A stretch of 64,000 bases of DNA from Polaribacter batillariae (lineage in GTDB: Bacteria > Bacteroidota > Bacteroidia > Flavobacteriales > Flavobacteriaceae), in contig NZ_CP071795.1 in assembly GCF_017498485.1 (NCBI RefSeq), positions 124,001-188,000 on the forward strand. Direction: 5' to 3'. Below are positions 45,384 to 54,355 of the stretch, piece by piece (the stretch's first letter is position 1; each line of letters opens with the position of its first letter). Made by a program: the position numbers and the translations under genes. Below the pieces are notes generated by a model. The model worked only from the letters and a program-made list of their open reading frames with translations, was not told the DNA's origin and made no database searches.

Positions 45384-48358
45384 CTAGTTTTTAAGTTCTT
45401 CTAAAGTATCGCAGTGAAAGTTTCTATCTTTTCTTTTTATTGGTGTTTGTGTTTTAGCACCGCCCAATTTTTCTTTCAACATCATATTAATTAACTTGCT
45501 TTTTTCTGCTTTAATTGCCACTCTTTTTTGTTGGTCGATTTCTCTATCGAAAAATACTTTTCCTTCTACAATTGTTTTTTCGACTTTTGCGTAAATAGAC
45601 ATTGGATGATCGCTCCAAAGTACTACATCTGCATCTTTACCTTCTTTTATACTTCCAACTCTATCGTCTATATGCAAAAGTTTTGCTGGGTTAATGGTTA
45701 CCATTTTCCAAGCTTCTAACTCAGAAAGCCCCCATATTTAACAACTTTTGCAGCTTCTTGGTTCAAACGTCTCGACATTTCTCTATCGTCGGAATTTATG
45801 GCTACTAAAACACCTGCATTGTGCATAATCGCGGCATTGTAAGGTATAGCGTCATTAACTTCGTATTTATAAGCCCACCAATCAGAAAAAGTAGAACCTC
45901 CAACACCATGTGCTGCCATTTTATCGGCCACTTTGTAGCCTTCTAAAATGTGTGTAAAGGTGTTGATTTTAAAATTGAATTTTTCTGCCACCTTCATTAA
46001 CATATTAATTTCTGATTGTACGTAAGAGTGACAAGAAATAAAACGTTCTTTGTTTAAGATTTCTGCAATGGCTTCCATTTCTTCGTCTTTTCGATAGGGT
46101 TTTCCACTTTTCTTTAAAGCATCGTATTCTTTTGCTCTTGTAAAGTAATCTATAAACATTTGTTCTACACCCATTCTAGATTGTGGAAAACGGGTTCCAT
46201 TAGAACTACGAGATTGTTTTACGTTTTCGCCCAATGCAAACTTTATAAATTTAGGAGAATTTTTATAAATCATTTCTGCTGCATTTTCGCCCCATTTTAG
46301 TTTGATAATTGCAGAACGACCACCAATTGGATTGGCAGAACCGTGTAAAATTTGTGCAGATGTGGTACCTCCAGAAAGATTTCTATAAATATTAATGTCT
46401 GTAGGGTCTATAACATCTTCGATGGTTACTTCTGCAGATGAGTTTTGTGCCCACTCATTTATTGCAGAAGCTGCAATGTGCGAGTGTTCATCTACAATAC
46501 CAGCTGTTAAATGTTTTCCAGTTCCATCGATTTCTGTGGCACCTCTCGCTCTTAAATTTTTTCCTATTTTAGAAATTTTACCTTCTTTTAAAAGGACATC
46601 TGTATTTTTTAAAATTCCCTCGTTTTCACTTGTCCAAACAGTTACATTTTTAATTAAAATGGTTTCTGTTTTTGGTTGTATATAATTACCAAAACCCAAA
46701 TTGGGGTAAGTAATTGGCACTATGGTATTATCTACCACTTTTTTATCTTTCGATTGTTTGTCTTTCTTTTCTTCTTTATTATTTGATTTCTTCATTAATT
46801 TTGAAGCTGAAAAATAAGATTCGTTTCCATTATTATCGTAAGCAGTTCCTTGGATAACATTAGAAGCATTTATAATTTTACCTACCAATCTTGTATAGTT
46901 TCCGTCTTCGTTTAAGTTGATGGTAACCCAATCGTTATTAAAAGAAAATTTTGTTTTTATTTTTTTATCCCCTAAAGTAACTTCACCTTTTTGTTTTGCT
47001 CCTTTACCAGTAATTTTTAACCTGTAATTTTTACGATTTGCATACAGCTTATACTCACCTGTTATATCTCGAATATTCATATCGTTTACAACGTTTTTTT
47101 CTCCTTGAACCCAATTTTCGTAAATGGTAGTTTGGGCATCGAAAACATCTCCAGAAGTAATAATAAAGTTGGCATAACTTCCTTGGTTTAAATTGCCTAT
47201 TTTATTGTTTCCAATAATATTGGCAGGAATTGTGGTTAAAGATGCCAATGCTTTTTCTTTATCGAAGCCATATTTAATCGCTTTTTGTAGGTTTTTATGA
47301 AAAGATGCAACTGACTTTAAACGGTGTGTTGTTAAGGCAAAATTCACACCATTTTCAGACAAAACTTTTAAGTTAGAAGGTTCTTGGTTCCATCTTCTCA
47401 TATCTCTTAAAGAAACTTGATTTGCCAAAAGCGGATTCGAAACATCGTAGGCATTTCTAAACTTAATAGGAATAATAAAATTGGCATTCGTGGCTTTAAT
47501 ATCGTTAATTCTTTCAAACTCATCTCCACTACCAACAATGGTATATTGTATGCCAAATTCGTCTCCAACTTTATCTGCTCTTAAAGCATCTAAATAATTT
47601 TCGGTTTCAAAAATTTGAACTAGATTTTTATTTTTATTAAAGGCTTCTAAAGCCAAATCTTTGTTTTTCATATTGCCTTTGGCATACCAAGAAGCATCGT
47701 TATAAACTTGACGCAGTAAAGCCATAGCTCCCATTCTAGAACCTGGGTACAATTGTTTAGACTTACTACTTTTAGAAAAAGATAAATATTGTGCAGATTT
47801 GGTGTCTAAAATTCTATAAGCATCCGAAGAATTAGGGTTCAAAGCAATTAACAACCCATTTCCTCGAATAATTCCATCATATAAATGCGTGTTTACAACT
47901 CCAAAACCCGCTTTAAGCATTTCGTTCGCTTTTTTGTTATCGAACTTAAATTCGTTAATTGGGTTTGTTTCGGGTCTAATATGATCGTTCCAATAATAAC
48001 CTTGCCTTTCTGCTGCATATTGGTTTCCGCCAAATCTTCCACTACTTTTTTTGGGTTTTTTAATTCCAAAATCAGAATAAATATCAATAAAAGAAGGATA
48101 TATGGTTTTACCCGAAAGATCTACCGTTTTTGTTCCATCAGGTATTTTTATAGACCTACCAACCTCTATAACTTTACCATCTTTTACCAGTAACGTTCCT
48201 TTTTTAATCACTTTTTTTGGCGTAATGTAAATAGTTGCATTTTTAAAAGCAACCATTGTGTTTGCTGTCGTTTTTACTCCTGCATCTGTTGGAAAATAAT
48301 CTTGCGAATGCACAGAAAATACCAACATTAACGAGAAGAATAAGAGTAGTTTTCTCAT
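45384..48358 (-). pseudogene. Large amidohydrolase split by a 1-base frameshift
   Basis: Two frames together encode one ~990-residue secreted protein. 48358-45716 gives 880 residues with signal MRKLLLFFSLMLVFSVHSQ, and the frame continuing to 45384 carries the conserved C-terminal MVTINPAKLLHIDDRVGSIK and GKDADVVLWSDHPMS. At 45729-45733 the coding strand has five G where six would read YGGLSELEAWKMVTINPAK without a stop; as sequenced it ends KYGGFLS. The second half keeps HSH (GIVDEHSHIAASA), CHS, THILEG and the late INSDD Asp, so the active site is complete but the C-terminal strand region is cut off. A degenerate amidohydrolase-like first half precedes it. Sequencing error, phase variation or real loss are all possible. 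Confidence 0.85.
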
Positions 48359-48457
48359 ATAGTTTAAATTAGTTAAGAATTAATTTAGTTGCTAAATTTA
48401 ATTAGAAGCAATTTGTAAACTGTTAAATGACGTTATTTTAACATAAATTTAAGAACC

Positions 48458-49534
48458 TTACAATTCTTTTGAAGCTTCGAAATAAGAAATTAACAAATCC
48501 ACAACATAGTTGTAAGATTCCATTCCTTTATCTTGCTTATTGGCTTTTAAATAAGCATTATAGCCTTTTTTAATTACAGGCTCAAATGGGTTTTTATACG
48601 CTTGCCAAAACAAATAACTCGCATTAAAATCTTTTAAAATTCCTTTGTGTAAAGTTTGCCAAAGTTCTTTTGATAAGTTTCGATCTCGTTTTCTAATTTC
48701 TGATATACAATACCCAAATGCCATTCTATAACTTGCGTATTTAAAATAGACATCATCATTATAATTGGCTGCTAAAAAACCAACAAAATTCGCTTCATTT
48801 TCTGCTGCATACCCAATTTGATGCGCCATTTCATGGCAAACCGTTGTTGGGTAACTCGTTTTTGGAATTTTGCGATTCAATTGAGCTTCTCCTGTTAATG
48901 GATTTAAATAACCAGATGTTCCATTATAGGTTTGTGCCAAACTCATTAACGAGCTTTTTACAGACTTGTGTCGATATTTTAGCTGAGGAAAATCGGCTTC
49001 CAAATTCTTATAACCAGCTACAGCCATTTTGTACATTTCTTTTGGACGATAGCTATTTTCGACTTTAATGGTATCGTTTTTTGTAATTTTATTTTGATAA
49101 AAATTCAGTTTCTTAATAATCGTTTCTGTTACTTTTTGAAGTTGTGCTGTAGTATAAGTTGTTTGTTGGTAATTTAAGTTTTTTGCCAGTGGTTCTCTGT
49201 AGTAATTTAATCCCCAAAAAACATAAAAACAAAAATAAATGATAGATAAAATTGCAATAAAATGAATAATTTTGTGAAAGAAATTTTTAAATCGAGATTG
49301 CATCAACCGAAATAAAAAACGAAGAAAAATAAAGAACCCAATAGCCAGTAAAACATCGCCAACAGAAAAAGGAATCCACCCCAAAAGAATTCTTAAAAAC
49401 GAAGAAATTATTGGATAAATTCCGTTTGAATAATAAGTTTCTATAAATGCAGGTTTTTTTGCAGCCAATTGCACCAACAAAACCTGAATTGGAAGAAACA
49501 AAGCTAAAAAAAGATGTTTTTTATTGAATTTCAT
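48458..49534 (-). CDS. DUF3810 membrane protein, gluzincin-like
   Basis: 358 residues. Three N-terminal membrane segments (within ~8-110), then a soluble domain with VCHEMAHQIGYAAENEANFVG, an HExxH-like zinc motif (HEMAH) plus a downstream Glu. This fits the DUF3810 family, proposed as membrane-anchored metallopeptidases; the substrate is unknown. It runs divergently from dnaB with a 138-base gap. Confidence 0.88.
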   Translation of the reverse strand: MKFNKKHLFLALFLPIQVLLVQLAAKKPAFIETYYSNGIYPIISSFLRILLGWIPFSVGDVLLAIGFFIFLRFLFRLMQSRFKNFFHKIIHFIAILSIIYFCFYVFWGLNYYREPLAKNLNYQQTTYTTAQLQKVTETIIKKLNFYQNKITKNDTIKVENSYRPKEMYKMAVAGYKNLEADFPQLKYRHKSVKSSLMSLAQTYNGTSGYLNPLTGEAQLNRKIPKTSYPTTVCHEMAHQIGYAAENEANFVGFLAANYNDDVYFKYASYRMAFGYCISEIRKRDRNLSKELWQTLHKGILKDFNASYLFWQAYKNPFEPVIKKGYNAYLKANKQDKGMESYNYVVDLLISYFEASKEL

Positions 49535-49659
49535 TGGCGTAAAAATAAGAATTCAAAATAAAAGTTTGCGGTTTATTAACAAGATAATAACAATTTAGTT
49601 TACAATATTTGTGTACAAATAAAAGTTATAAAATTGTAAGCGCTACCGAAGTAAAAAAG

Positions 49660-49667
49660 TACATTTG
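49660..49667 (+). promoter_or_regulatory. dnaB promoter -7 box (TACATTTG)
   Basis: Perfect TAnnTTTG only five bases before the dnaB ATG, so the transcript may start at or next to the start codon. A TTG at 49634 is a possible but slightly far -33 element. Confidence 0.6.
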
Positions 49668-49672
49668 TAACC

Positions 49673-51223
49673 ATGGAAAAAACGAATGCAGTTGCAGGAA
49701 AAAAAATAGATAAAGCAAGAATTATTAGTCTTGAAAAAGGCAAAATTCCTCCACAGGCAATGGAATTGGAAGAAGCTGTTTTAGGAGCAATGATGATTGA
49801 TAAAAAAGGAATTGACGATGTTATTGACATTTTAAGTGCAGATGCTTTTTACGACGCCAAACATCAAGAAATTTATGCAACGATTTACGAATTATTTCAA
49901 AATTCGGAACCAATTGACTTGTTAACAGTCTCTAACTTGCTAAAAAAGAATGGAAAGTTAGAATTTGTTGGTGGCGATTTCTTTTTAATTCGGTTAACAC
50001 AAAAAGTAGCCTCTTCTGCACACATCGAATTTCATGCAAGAATTATTCTTCAAAAATACATACAACGTAAATTAATTTCGATTTCTAGTGAAATTATAGA
50101 AAATGCTTACGACGATAGCACAGATGTTTTCGATTTATTAGATGATGCAGAAGGAAAACTGTTCGAAGTTACGCAAGGAAACTTAAAGAAAAGTTCAGAA
50201 GATGCAGGTTCGTTAGTAAAACAAGCTTTAAGAAAAATTCAGGAAATTGGAAACAAAGAAGGAATGTCTGGTTTGGCAACAGGTTTTACCAAATTAGATG
50301 CATTAACTTCTGGTTGGCAACCATCAGACTTGGTAATTATAGCGGCAAGACCAGGTATGGGAAAAACGGCATTTGTAATTTCGATGGCTAAAAATATGGC
50401 CATTGATTTTAACCATGGAGTTGCGATATTCTCTTTAGAGATGTCTTCTGTTCAGTTAATTACACGTATGATTTCTTCGGAAACCGGTTTAACTTCAGAA
50501 AAACTAAGAAAAGGAAATTTAGAACCACATGAGTGGGAACAACTAAATGTAAAGGTTAAAAGATTATCAGATGCACCTATTTTTATAGACGATACACCTT
50601 CTTTATCTATTTTCGATTTACGTGCAAAAGCACGAAGACTGGTTTCGCAACACAACGTAAAAATTATTGTAATCGATTATTTACAATTAATGACGGCTGG
50701 AGGAAAAGCAGGTGGCAACCGTGAACAAGAAATTTCTATGATTTCGAGAAACTTAAAAGCATTGGCGAAAGAATTGTCTGTACCAGTAATAGCTCTTTCT
50801 CAATTATCGCGTGCTGTAGAAACACGTGGAGGCTCTAAAAGACCTTTATTATCTGACTTACGTGAATCTGGAGCAATTGAGCAAGATGCAGATATTGTGT
50901 CGTTTATTTTTCGTCCAGAATATTATGGAATGACAGAATGGGATGATGATGAACATACACCTTGTGAAGGACAAGGAGAATTTATCGTTGCAAAACACAG
51001 AAATGGAGGTTTGGATAATATTCGTTTAAAATTTACAGGACATTTGGCAAAATTCTCTGATTTAGAAGAAGGATTTAGCAGTGAATTCCAGTCTTCTATG
51101 AATGCAAATTTCCCTGAAGATCCATTTTCAGGAGATGGAGGTGTAGATCCAAAAGATGCTTTTGATTTAAAGTCAGATGACTTTAATAATGAAAATTTAG
51201 ATGAAAATGGATTGCCTTTTTAA
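49673..51223 (+). CDS. dnaB: Replicative DNA helicase DnaB
   Basis: 516 residues. The N-terminal DnaB domain begins IPPQAMELEEAVLGAMMID. The RecA-like C-terminal domain has Walker A IAARPGMGKTAFVISMA (~225), Walker B region VKIIVIDYLQLM, and the DnaB signatures SRNLKALAKELSVPVIALSQLSR and LLSDLRESGAIEQDAD. No intein is present. It unwinds DNA 5'-3' ahead of the replisome. Confidence 0.96.
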   Translation: MEKTNAVAGKKIDKARIISLEKGKIPPQAMELEEAVLGAMMIDKKGIDDVIDILSADAFYDAKHQEIYATIYELFQNSEPIDLLTVSNLLKKNGKLEFVGGDFFLIRLTQKVASSAHIEFHARIILQKYIQRKLISISSEIIENAYDDSTDVFDLLDDAEGKLFEVTQGNLKKSSEDAGSLVKQALRKIQEIGNKEGMSGLATGFTKLDALTSGWQPSDLVIIAARPGMGKTAFVISMAKNMAIDFNHGVAIFSLEMSSVQLITRMISSETGLTSEKLRKGNLEPHEWEQLNVKVKRLSDAPIFIDDTPSLSIFDLRAKARRLVSQHNVKIIVIDYLQLMTAGGKAGGNREQEISMISRNLKALAKELSVPVIALSQLSRAVETRGGSKRPLLSDLRESGAIEQDADIVSFIFRPEYYGMTEWDDDEHTPCEGQGEFIVAKHRNGGLDNIRLKFTGHLAKFSDLEEGFSSEFQSSMNANFPEDPFSGDGGVDPKDAFDLKSDDFNNENLDENGLPF

Positions 51224-51230
51224 TTTTTTG

Positions 51231-51238
51231 TAACTTTG
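51231..51238 (+). promoter_or_regulatory. Promoter -7 box of the decayed toxin-antitoxin pair (TAACTTTG)
   Basis: Perfect TAnnTTTG, 18 bases before the antitoxin ATG at 51256. Confidence 0.5.
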
Positions 51239-51255
51239 AAATTAAAGATTTATTT

Positions 51256-51484
51256 ATGAGTTTGCAAGCAAGAAAATTAAGTTTAATAGAATATTTAATT
51301 TCTTTAAAAGATGAGAAACTTTTTAAGAAAATAGAAACTTCATGTTTTAGAAATTAAAGAGACTAACTTCAAAAAATTTACAAAAGAAGAGTTAATTTTA
51401 AGGGCAGAGGAAGCAAATTCTGATTATAAGAATGGAAACTATTCAACTCAAGAAGAGTTAGAAAAAGAAATCAAAAATTGGTAA
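51256..51484 (+). pseudogene. Antitoxin remnant of a type II toxin-antitoxin pair (frameshifted)
   Basis: The ATG at 51256 opens MSLQARKLSLIEYLISLKDE, typical of small flavobacterial antitoxins, but the frame stops at 51355-51357. The next frame continues LEIKETNFKKFTKEELILRA and YKNGNYSTQEELEKEIKNW, ending at 51484, which is the expected C-terminal half. The total length is one base off a multiple of three, so a +1 (or -2) indel lies near 51338-51345. It overlaps the toxin start as in intact pairs. Identification rests on remembered family sequence. Confidence 0.65.
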
Positions 51485-51800
51485 CCAATAATATATTTTG
51501 GTCGAGTTTTGCTAAAAAAATGCTTAAAGAAATTCATTTTTATTATAAAGAAAAAACCAATAAGAAAGTTGCTGATAAAATAATAAATGAAATTATTTTG
51601 CTACCAAACAATTAAATAAATTTTCTAATTCTGGTTCAGAAGAAAAAGCTTTAAAAAAGTTGAATCAAAAGCATAGATATCTTGTTAGTGGGAATTATAA
51701 AATTATCTACAAACCAATAAAAGAAGGTCTTTTAATTACAGATGTTTTTGATACAAGACAAAATCCTACAAAAATTAATAATCCCAATAGATATTTAAAT
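51478..51800 (+). pseudogene. ParE/RelE-type toxin remnant (frameshifted)
   Basis: From a TTG at 51478 the frame reads VTNNIFWSSFAKKMLKEIHF and YYKEKTNKKVADKIINEIIL, then stops at 51613. Adding one A at 51606-51608 restores QLNKFSNSGSEEKALKKLNQ and KHRYLVSGNYKIIYKPIKEG, then LLITDVFDTRQNP, the RelE-superfamily C-terminus. In that frame no stop follows before the downstream gene. The toxin is presumably inactive. With the antitoxin also broken, the pair appears dead. Confidence 0.7.
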
Positions 51801-53060
51801 TTGAAAAAACACATACAAATACTTACATTTCTCTTAATCTCAACCTCAACTTGGGCATCTTTTATATATCTTCCAATGAGTAACGATAATCAAAAAAACC
51901 ATTTAAAAGCATACGGAATCGTATATTTTTCTTTAGAAGCAGGTTTAAAATCGAAATGGTTATTAAATTACGATGGAGGTGCATTTTTAATAGAAAACAA
52001 TAAAATTGTAGAAAACGAATGCAAAATTCGAGGCGTTTCTTATCAAGTAATTTCTGATGCAAAAGCACAAATTATCTTGCAACAAATTGCTGCTCCTAGT
52101 TCCAATCAAGATGCTGTAACTTTAGAAAAAGCTCCAAAAATTGCAGTTTATTCTCCAAAAGACAAAATGCCTTGGGACGATGCTGTAACCATGGTGTTAA
52201 CCTATGCAGAAATTCCTTTCGATGTAATTTACGACAAAGAAGTTTTAGAAGATAAATTATTAATTTACGAATGGTTGCATTTGCATCACGAAGATTTTAC
52301 AGGACAATATGGTCGCTTTTATGGATCTTTTAGAACTGCACCTTGGTATATAGAAGGCAAACAGAGCGCCGAAAAATTAGCAAAAGAATTAGGTTTTACT
52401 AAAGTTTCTCAAGAAAAATTAGCAGTTGCCAAAAAAATTAGAGATTATGTTATTGGAGGAGGATTTATGTTTGCCATGTGTTCTGCAACCGATAGTTTCG
52501 ATATTGCATTATCTGCAGAAGGTATAGACATTGTAGAAGCCATGTTCGATGGAGATGCTACAACCCCCAATTATCAATCAAAAATTAATTTTAATAAAAC
52601 ATTCGCCTTTAAAAATTTCGAATTAATTCGAAATCCAACAACATACGAATTTTCGACCATAGATATGACTCGAAAACGTAAAATACCAAAAACATCCGAT
52701 TATTTTTCTTTGGTAGAATTTTCGGCAAAATGGGATCCAATACCAACCATGTTAACACAAAATCATACAGTTTTAGTAAAAGGTTTTATGGGGCAAACCA
52801 CTTCTTTCGATAGAAATACCGTAAAAAGTAATGTATTGGTTTTAGGAGAAAATAAAGTAAATAGAGAAGCACGTTATATCCATGGAACCAAAGGAAAAGG
52901 AATGTTTACCTTTTATGGAGGTCATGATCCAGAAGACTATACCCATAGAGTTGGCGACCCAAAAACAGAGTTAGATCTGCATCCAACCTCACCAGGTTAT
53001 CGTTTAATTTTAAACAATGTTTTGTTTCCTGCAGCCAAAAAAAAGAAGCAAAAAACGTAA
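51801..53060 (+). CDS. Secreted protein of a conserved flavobacterial family (often auto-labelled asparagine synthetase B)
   Basis: About 419 residues from a TTG at 51801 (KKHIQILTFLLISTSTWASF, a signal peptide). The same frame is open upstream to 51660 through the toxin remnant, so automatic callers will choose a longer start. The body contains NHLKAYGIVYFSLE, WDDAVTMVLTYAEIPFDVIY, WLHLHHEDFTGQYGRFYGSF and VIGGGFMFAMCSATDSFDIA, the last resembling the nucleophile elbow of class I amidotransferase-like folds. It ends in KPGY-like TSPGYRLILNNVLFPAAKKK. I see no asparagine synthetase domains (no N-terminal Cys, no PP-loop), so that name is probably wrong. Function unknown. Confidence 0.75.
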   Translation: MKKHIQILTFLLISTSTWASFIYLPMSNDNQKNHLKAYGIVYFSLEAGLKSKWLLNYDGGAFLIENNKIVENECKIRGVSYQVISDAKAQIILQQIAAPSSNQDAVTLEKAPKIAVYSPKDKMPWDDAVTMVLTYAEIPFDVIYDKEVLEDKLLIYEWLHLHHEDFTGQYGRFYGSFRTAPWYIEGKQSAEKLAKELGFTKVSQEKLAVAKKIRDYVIGGGFMFAMCSATDSFDIALSAEGIDIVEAMFDGDATTPNYQSKINFNKTFAFKNFELIRNPTTYEFSTIDMTRKRKIPKTSDYFSLVEFSAKWDPIPTMLTQNHTVLVKGFMGQTTSFDRNTVKSNVLVLGENKVNREARYIHGTKGKGMFTFYGGHDPEDYTHRVGDPKTELDLHPTSPGYRLILNNVLFPAAKKKKQKT

Positions 53061-53094
53061 CCTATTTATTGTTATTTTTAGCGAAATGTAATGT

Positions 53095-53204
53095 AGTCGA
53101 AAAATCTAATTACTTTAAGTAGCACGAACTATAATTAAAGCCACCTATATCTAATTAACAGATTTCTCCACAAGGTCGAAATGACAGTTATAAAATATAA
53201 CTGT
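53095..53204. repeat. Degenerate dispersed repeat plus hairpin
   Basis: GTCGAAAAATCT near 53096 and AGATTTCTCC with GTCGAAATGACAG near 53160-53187 share the core words of the MITE-like copies at 28391 and 55886, in the opposite order. A perfect hairpin ACAGTTATA-AAA-TATAACTGT (53184-53204) ends it and may terminate the upstream gene. The limits are approximate. Confidence 0.5.
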
Positions 53205-53258
53205 TAATAAAACTTCAATAAATATTCTATAAAAACCATACAAATACATTCACTTTTG

Positions 53259-53266
53259 TATTTTTG
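53259..53266 (+). promoter_or_regulatory. Putative transketolase promoter -7 box (TATTTTTG)
   Basis: TAnnTTTG match 25 bases before the ATG at 53291. Confidence 0.45.
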
Positions 53267-53290
53267 TTTCGATAAAATTAAAATCAAAAA

Positions 53291-54136
53291 ATGTCAACAA
53301 CACAACAATTACAAGATTTTACACAACAAGTTCGTAGAGATATATTAAGAATGGTACACAAGGTTAATTCTGGGCATCCAGGAGGCTCTTTAGGTTGTGC
53401 AGAATTTTTTACCTGTTTATACCAAGAGGTAATGGAGTATTCTACAGACTTTACTATGGATGGTAAAAACGAAGATTTATTCTTTTTGTCTAATGGGCAT
53501 ATTTCCCCTGTTTATTATAGTGTTTTGGCACGAAGTGGTTTTTTTCCAGTAGAAGAATTAGCAACATTTAGGTTGCTAGACTCTCGCTTACAAGGGCACC
53601 CAACCACTCACGAAGAATTACCAGGAGTAAGAATTGCATCGGGTTCTTTAGGACAAGGAATGTCTGTCGCTTTAGGCGCCGCAGAAGCTAAAAAGTTAAA
53701 TAAAGACGATAAATTAATTTATAGCTTACATGGTGATGGAGAATTGCAAGAAGGGCAAAACTGGGAAGCAATTATGTATGCATCTGCAAAAAAAGTTGAT
53801 AATTTAATAGCAACAATAGATTTAAACGGAAAACAAATTGATGGTGCTACTGATGATGTATTACCAATGGGAAGCATCAAAGCAAAATTTGAAGCTTTTG
53901 GTTGGGATGTTTTAGAAGTAGAAAAAGGGAATGATATTGAAGCTATTTTAGCTGGTTTAGCAGAAGCAAAAGCTTTAACAGGCAAAGGAAAACCAATATG
54001 CATTTTATTGCACACAGAAATGGGAAATGGTGTAGATTTTATGATGCACACACATGCTTGGCATGGAAAAGCACCAAACGACGAGCAGTTAGAAAGTGCT
54101 TTGGCTCAAAACCCAGTAACGTTAGGAGATTATTAA
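53291..54136 (+). CDS. Transketolase, N-terminal (TPP-binding) subunit
   Basis: 281 residues, the length of the split-transketolase N subunit. Motifs are VNSGHPGGSLGCAEF, LSNGHISPVYYSVLA, GSLGQGMSVALGAAEA, and the thiamine-diphosphate signature from GDGELQEGQNWEA to DLNGKQIDG. It needs the C-terminal (pyrimidine-binding) subunit for activity. That gene usually follows directly in Flavobacteriaceae, but here a terminator and bshA follow instead. It works in the pentose phosphate pathway. Confidence 0.93.
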   Translation: MSTTQQLQDFTQQVRRDILRMVHKVNSGHPGGSLGCAEFFTCLYQEVMEYSTDFTMDGKNEDLFFLSNGHISPVYYSVLARSGFFPVEELATFRLLDSRLQGHPTTHEELPGVRIASGSLGQGMSVALGAAEAKKLNKDDKLIYSLHGDGELQEGQNWEAIMYASAKKVDNLIATIDLNGKQIDGATDDVLPMGSIKAKFEAFGWDVLEVEKGNDIEAILAGLAEAKALTGKGKPICILLHTEMGNGVDFMMHTHAWHGKAPNDEQLESALAQNPVTLGDY

Positions 54137-54198
54137 AAAGCCCATTTTAGCCTTTCCAAAAAAAAGGAATTTTTATGGGAAAGAATAGATGAATTATC

Positions 54199-54235
54199 AA
54201 AGAGTTTTTCAAACCGATGAAAAGCTCTTTTTTTT
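54199..54235 (+). terminator. Terminator after the transketolase subunit
   Basis: Arms AAAGAGTTTTTCA (54199-54211) and TGAAAAGCTCTTT (54218-54230), one mismatch, followed by a T tract. Confidence 0.85.
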
Positions 54236-54355
54236 ATGTTTTTATTTTGATTTCAACTGTAAGATTAGCTTTATATTTACAACAAATAAACTAATTTCAA
54301 AAATTCAATTTTTTATATTGATTTTTTTTAAAATTTTAATCTTTCGATATTATAT

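Noticed and set aside
47885-48193. 102-residue plus-strand frame inside the amidohydrolase
   Set aside because: Antisense to a conserved coding region, no features of its own.
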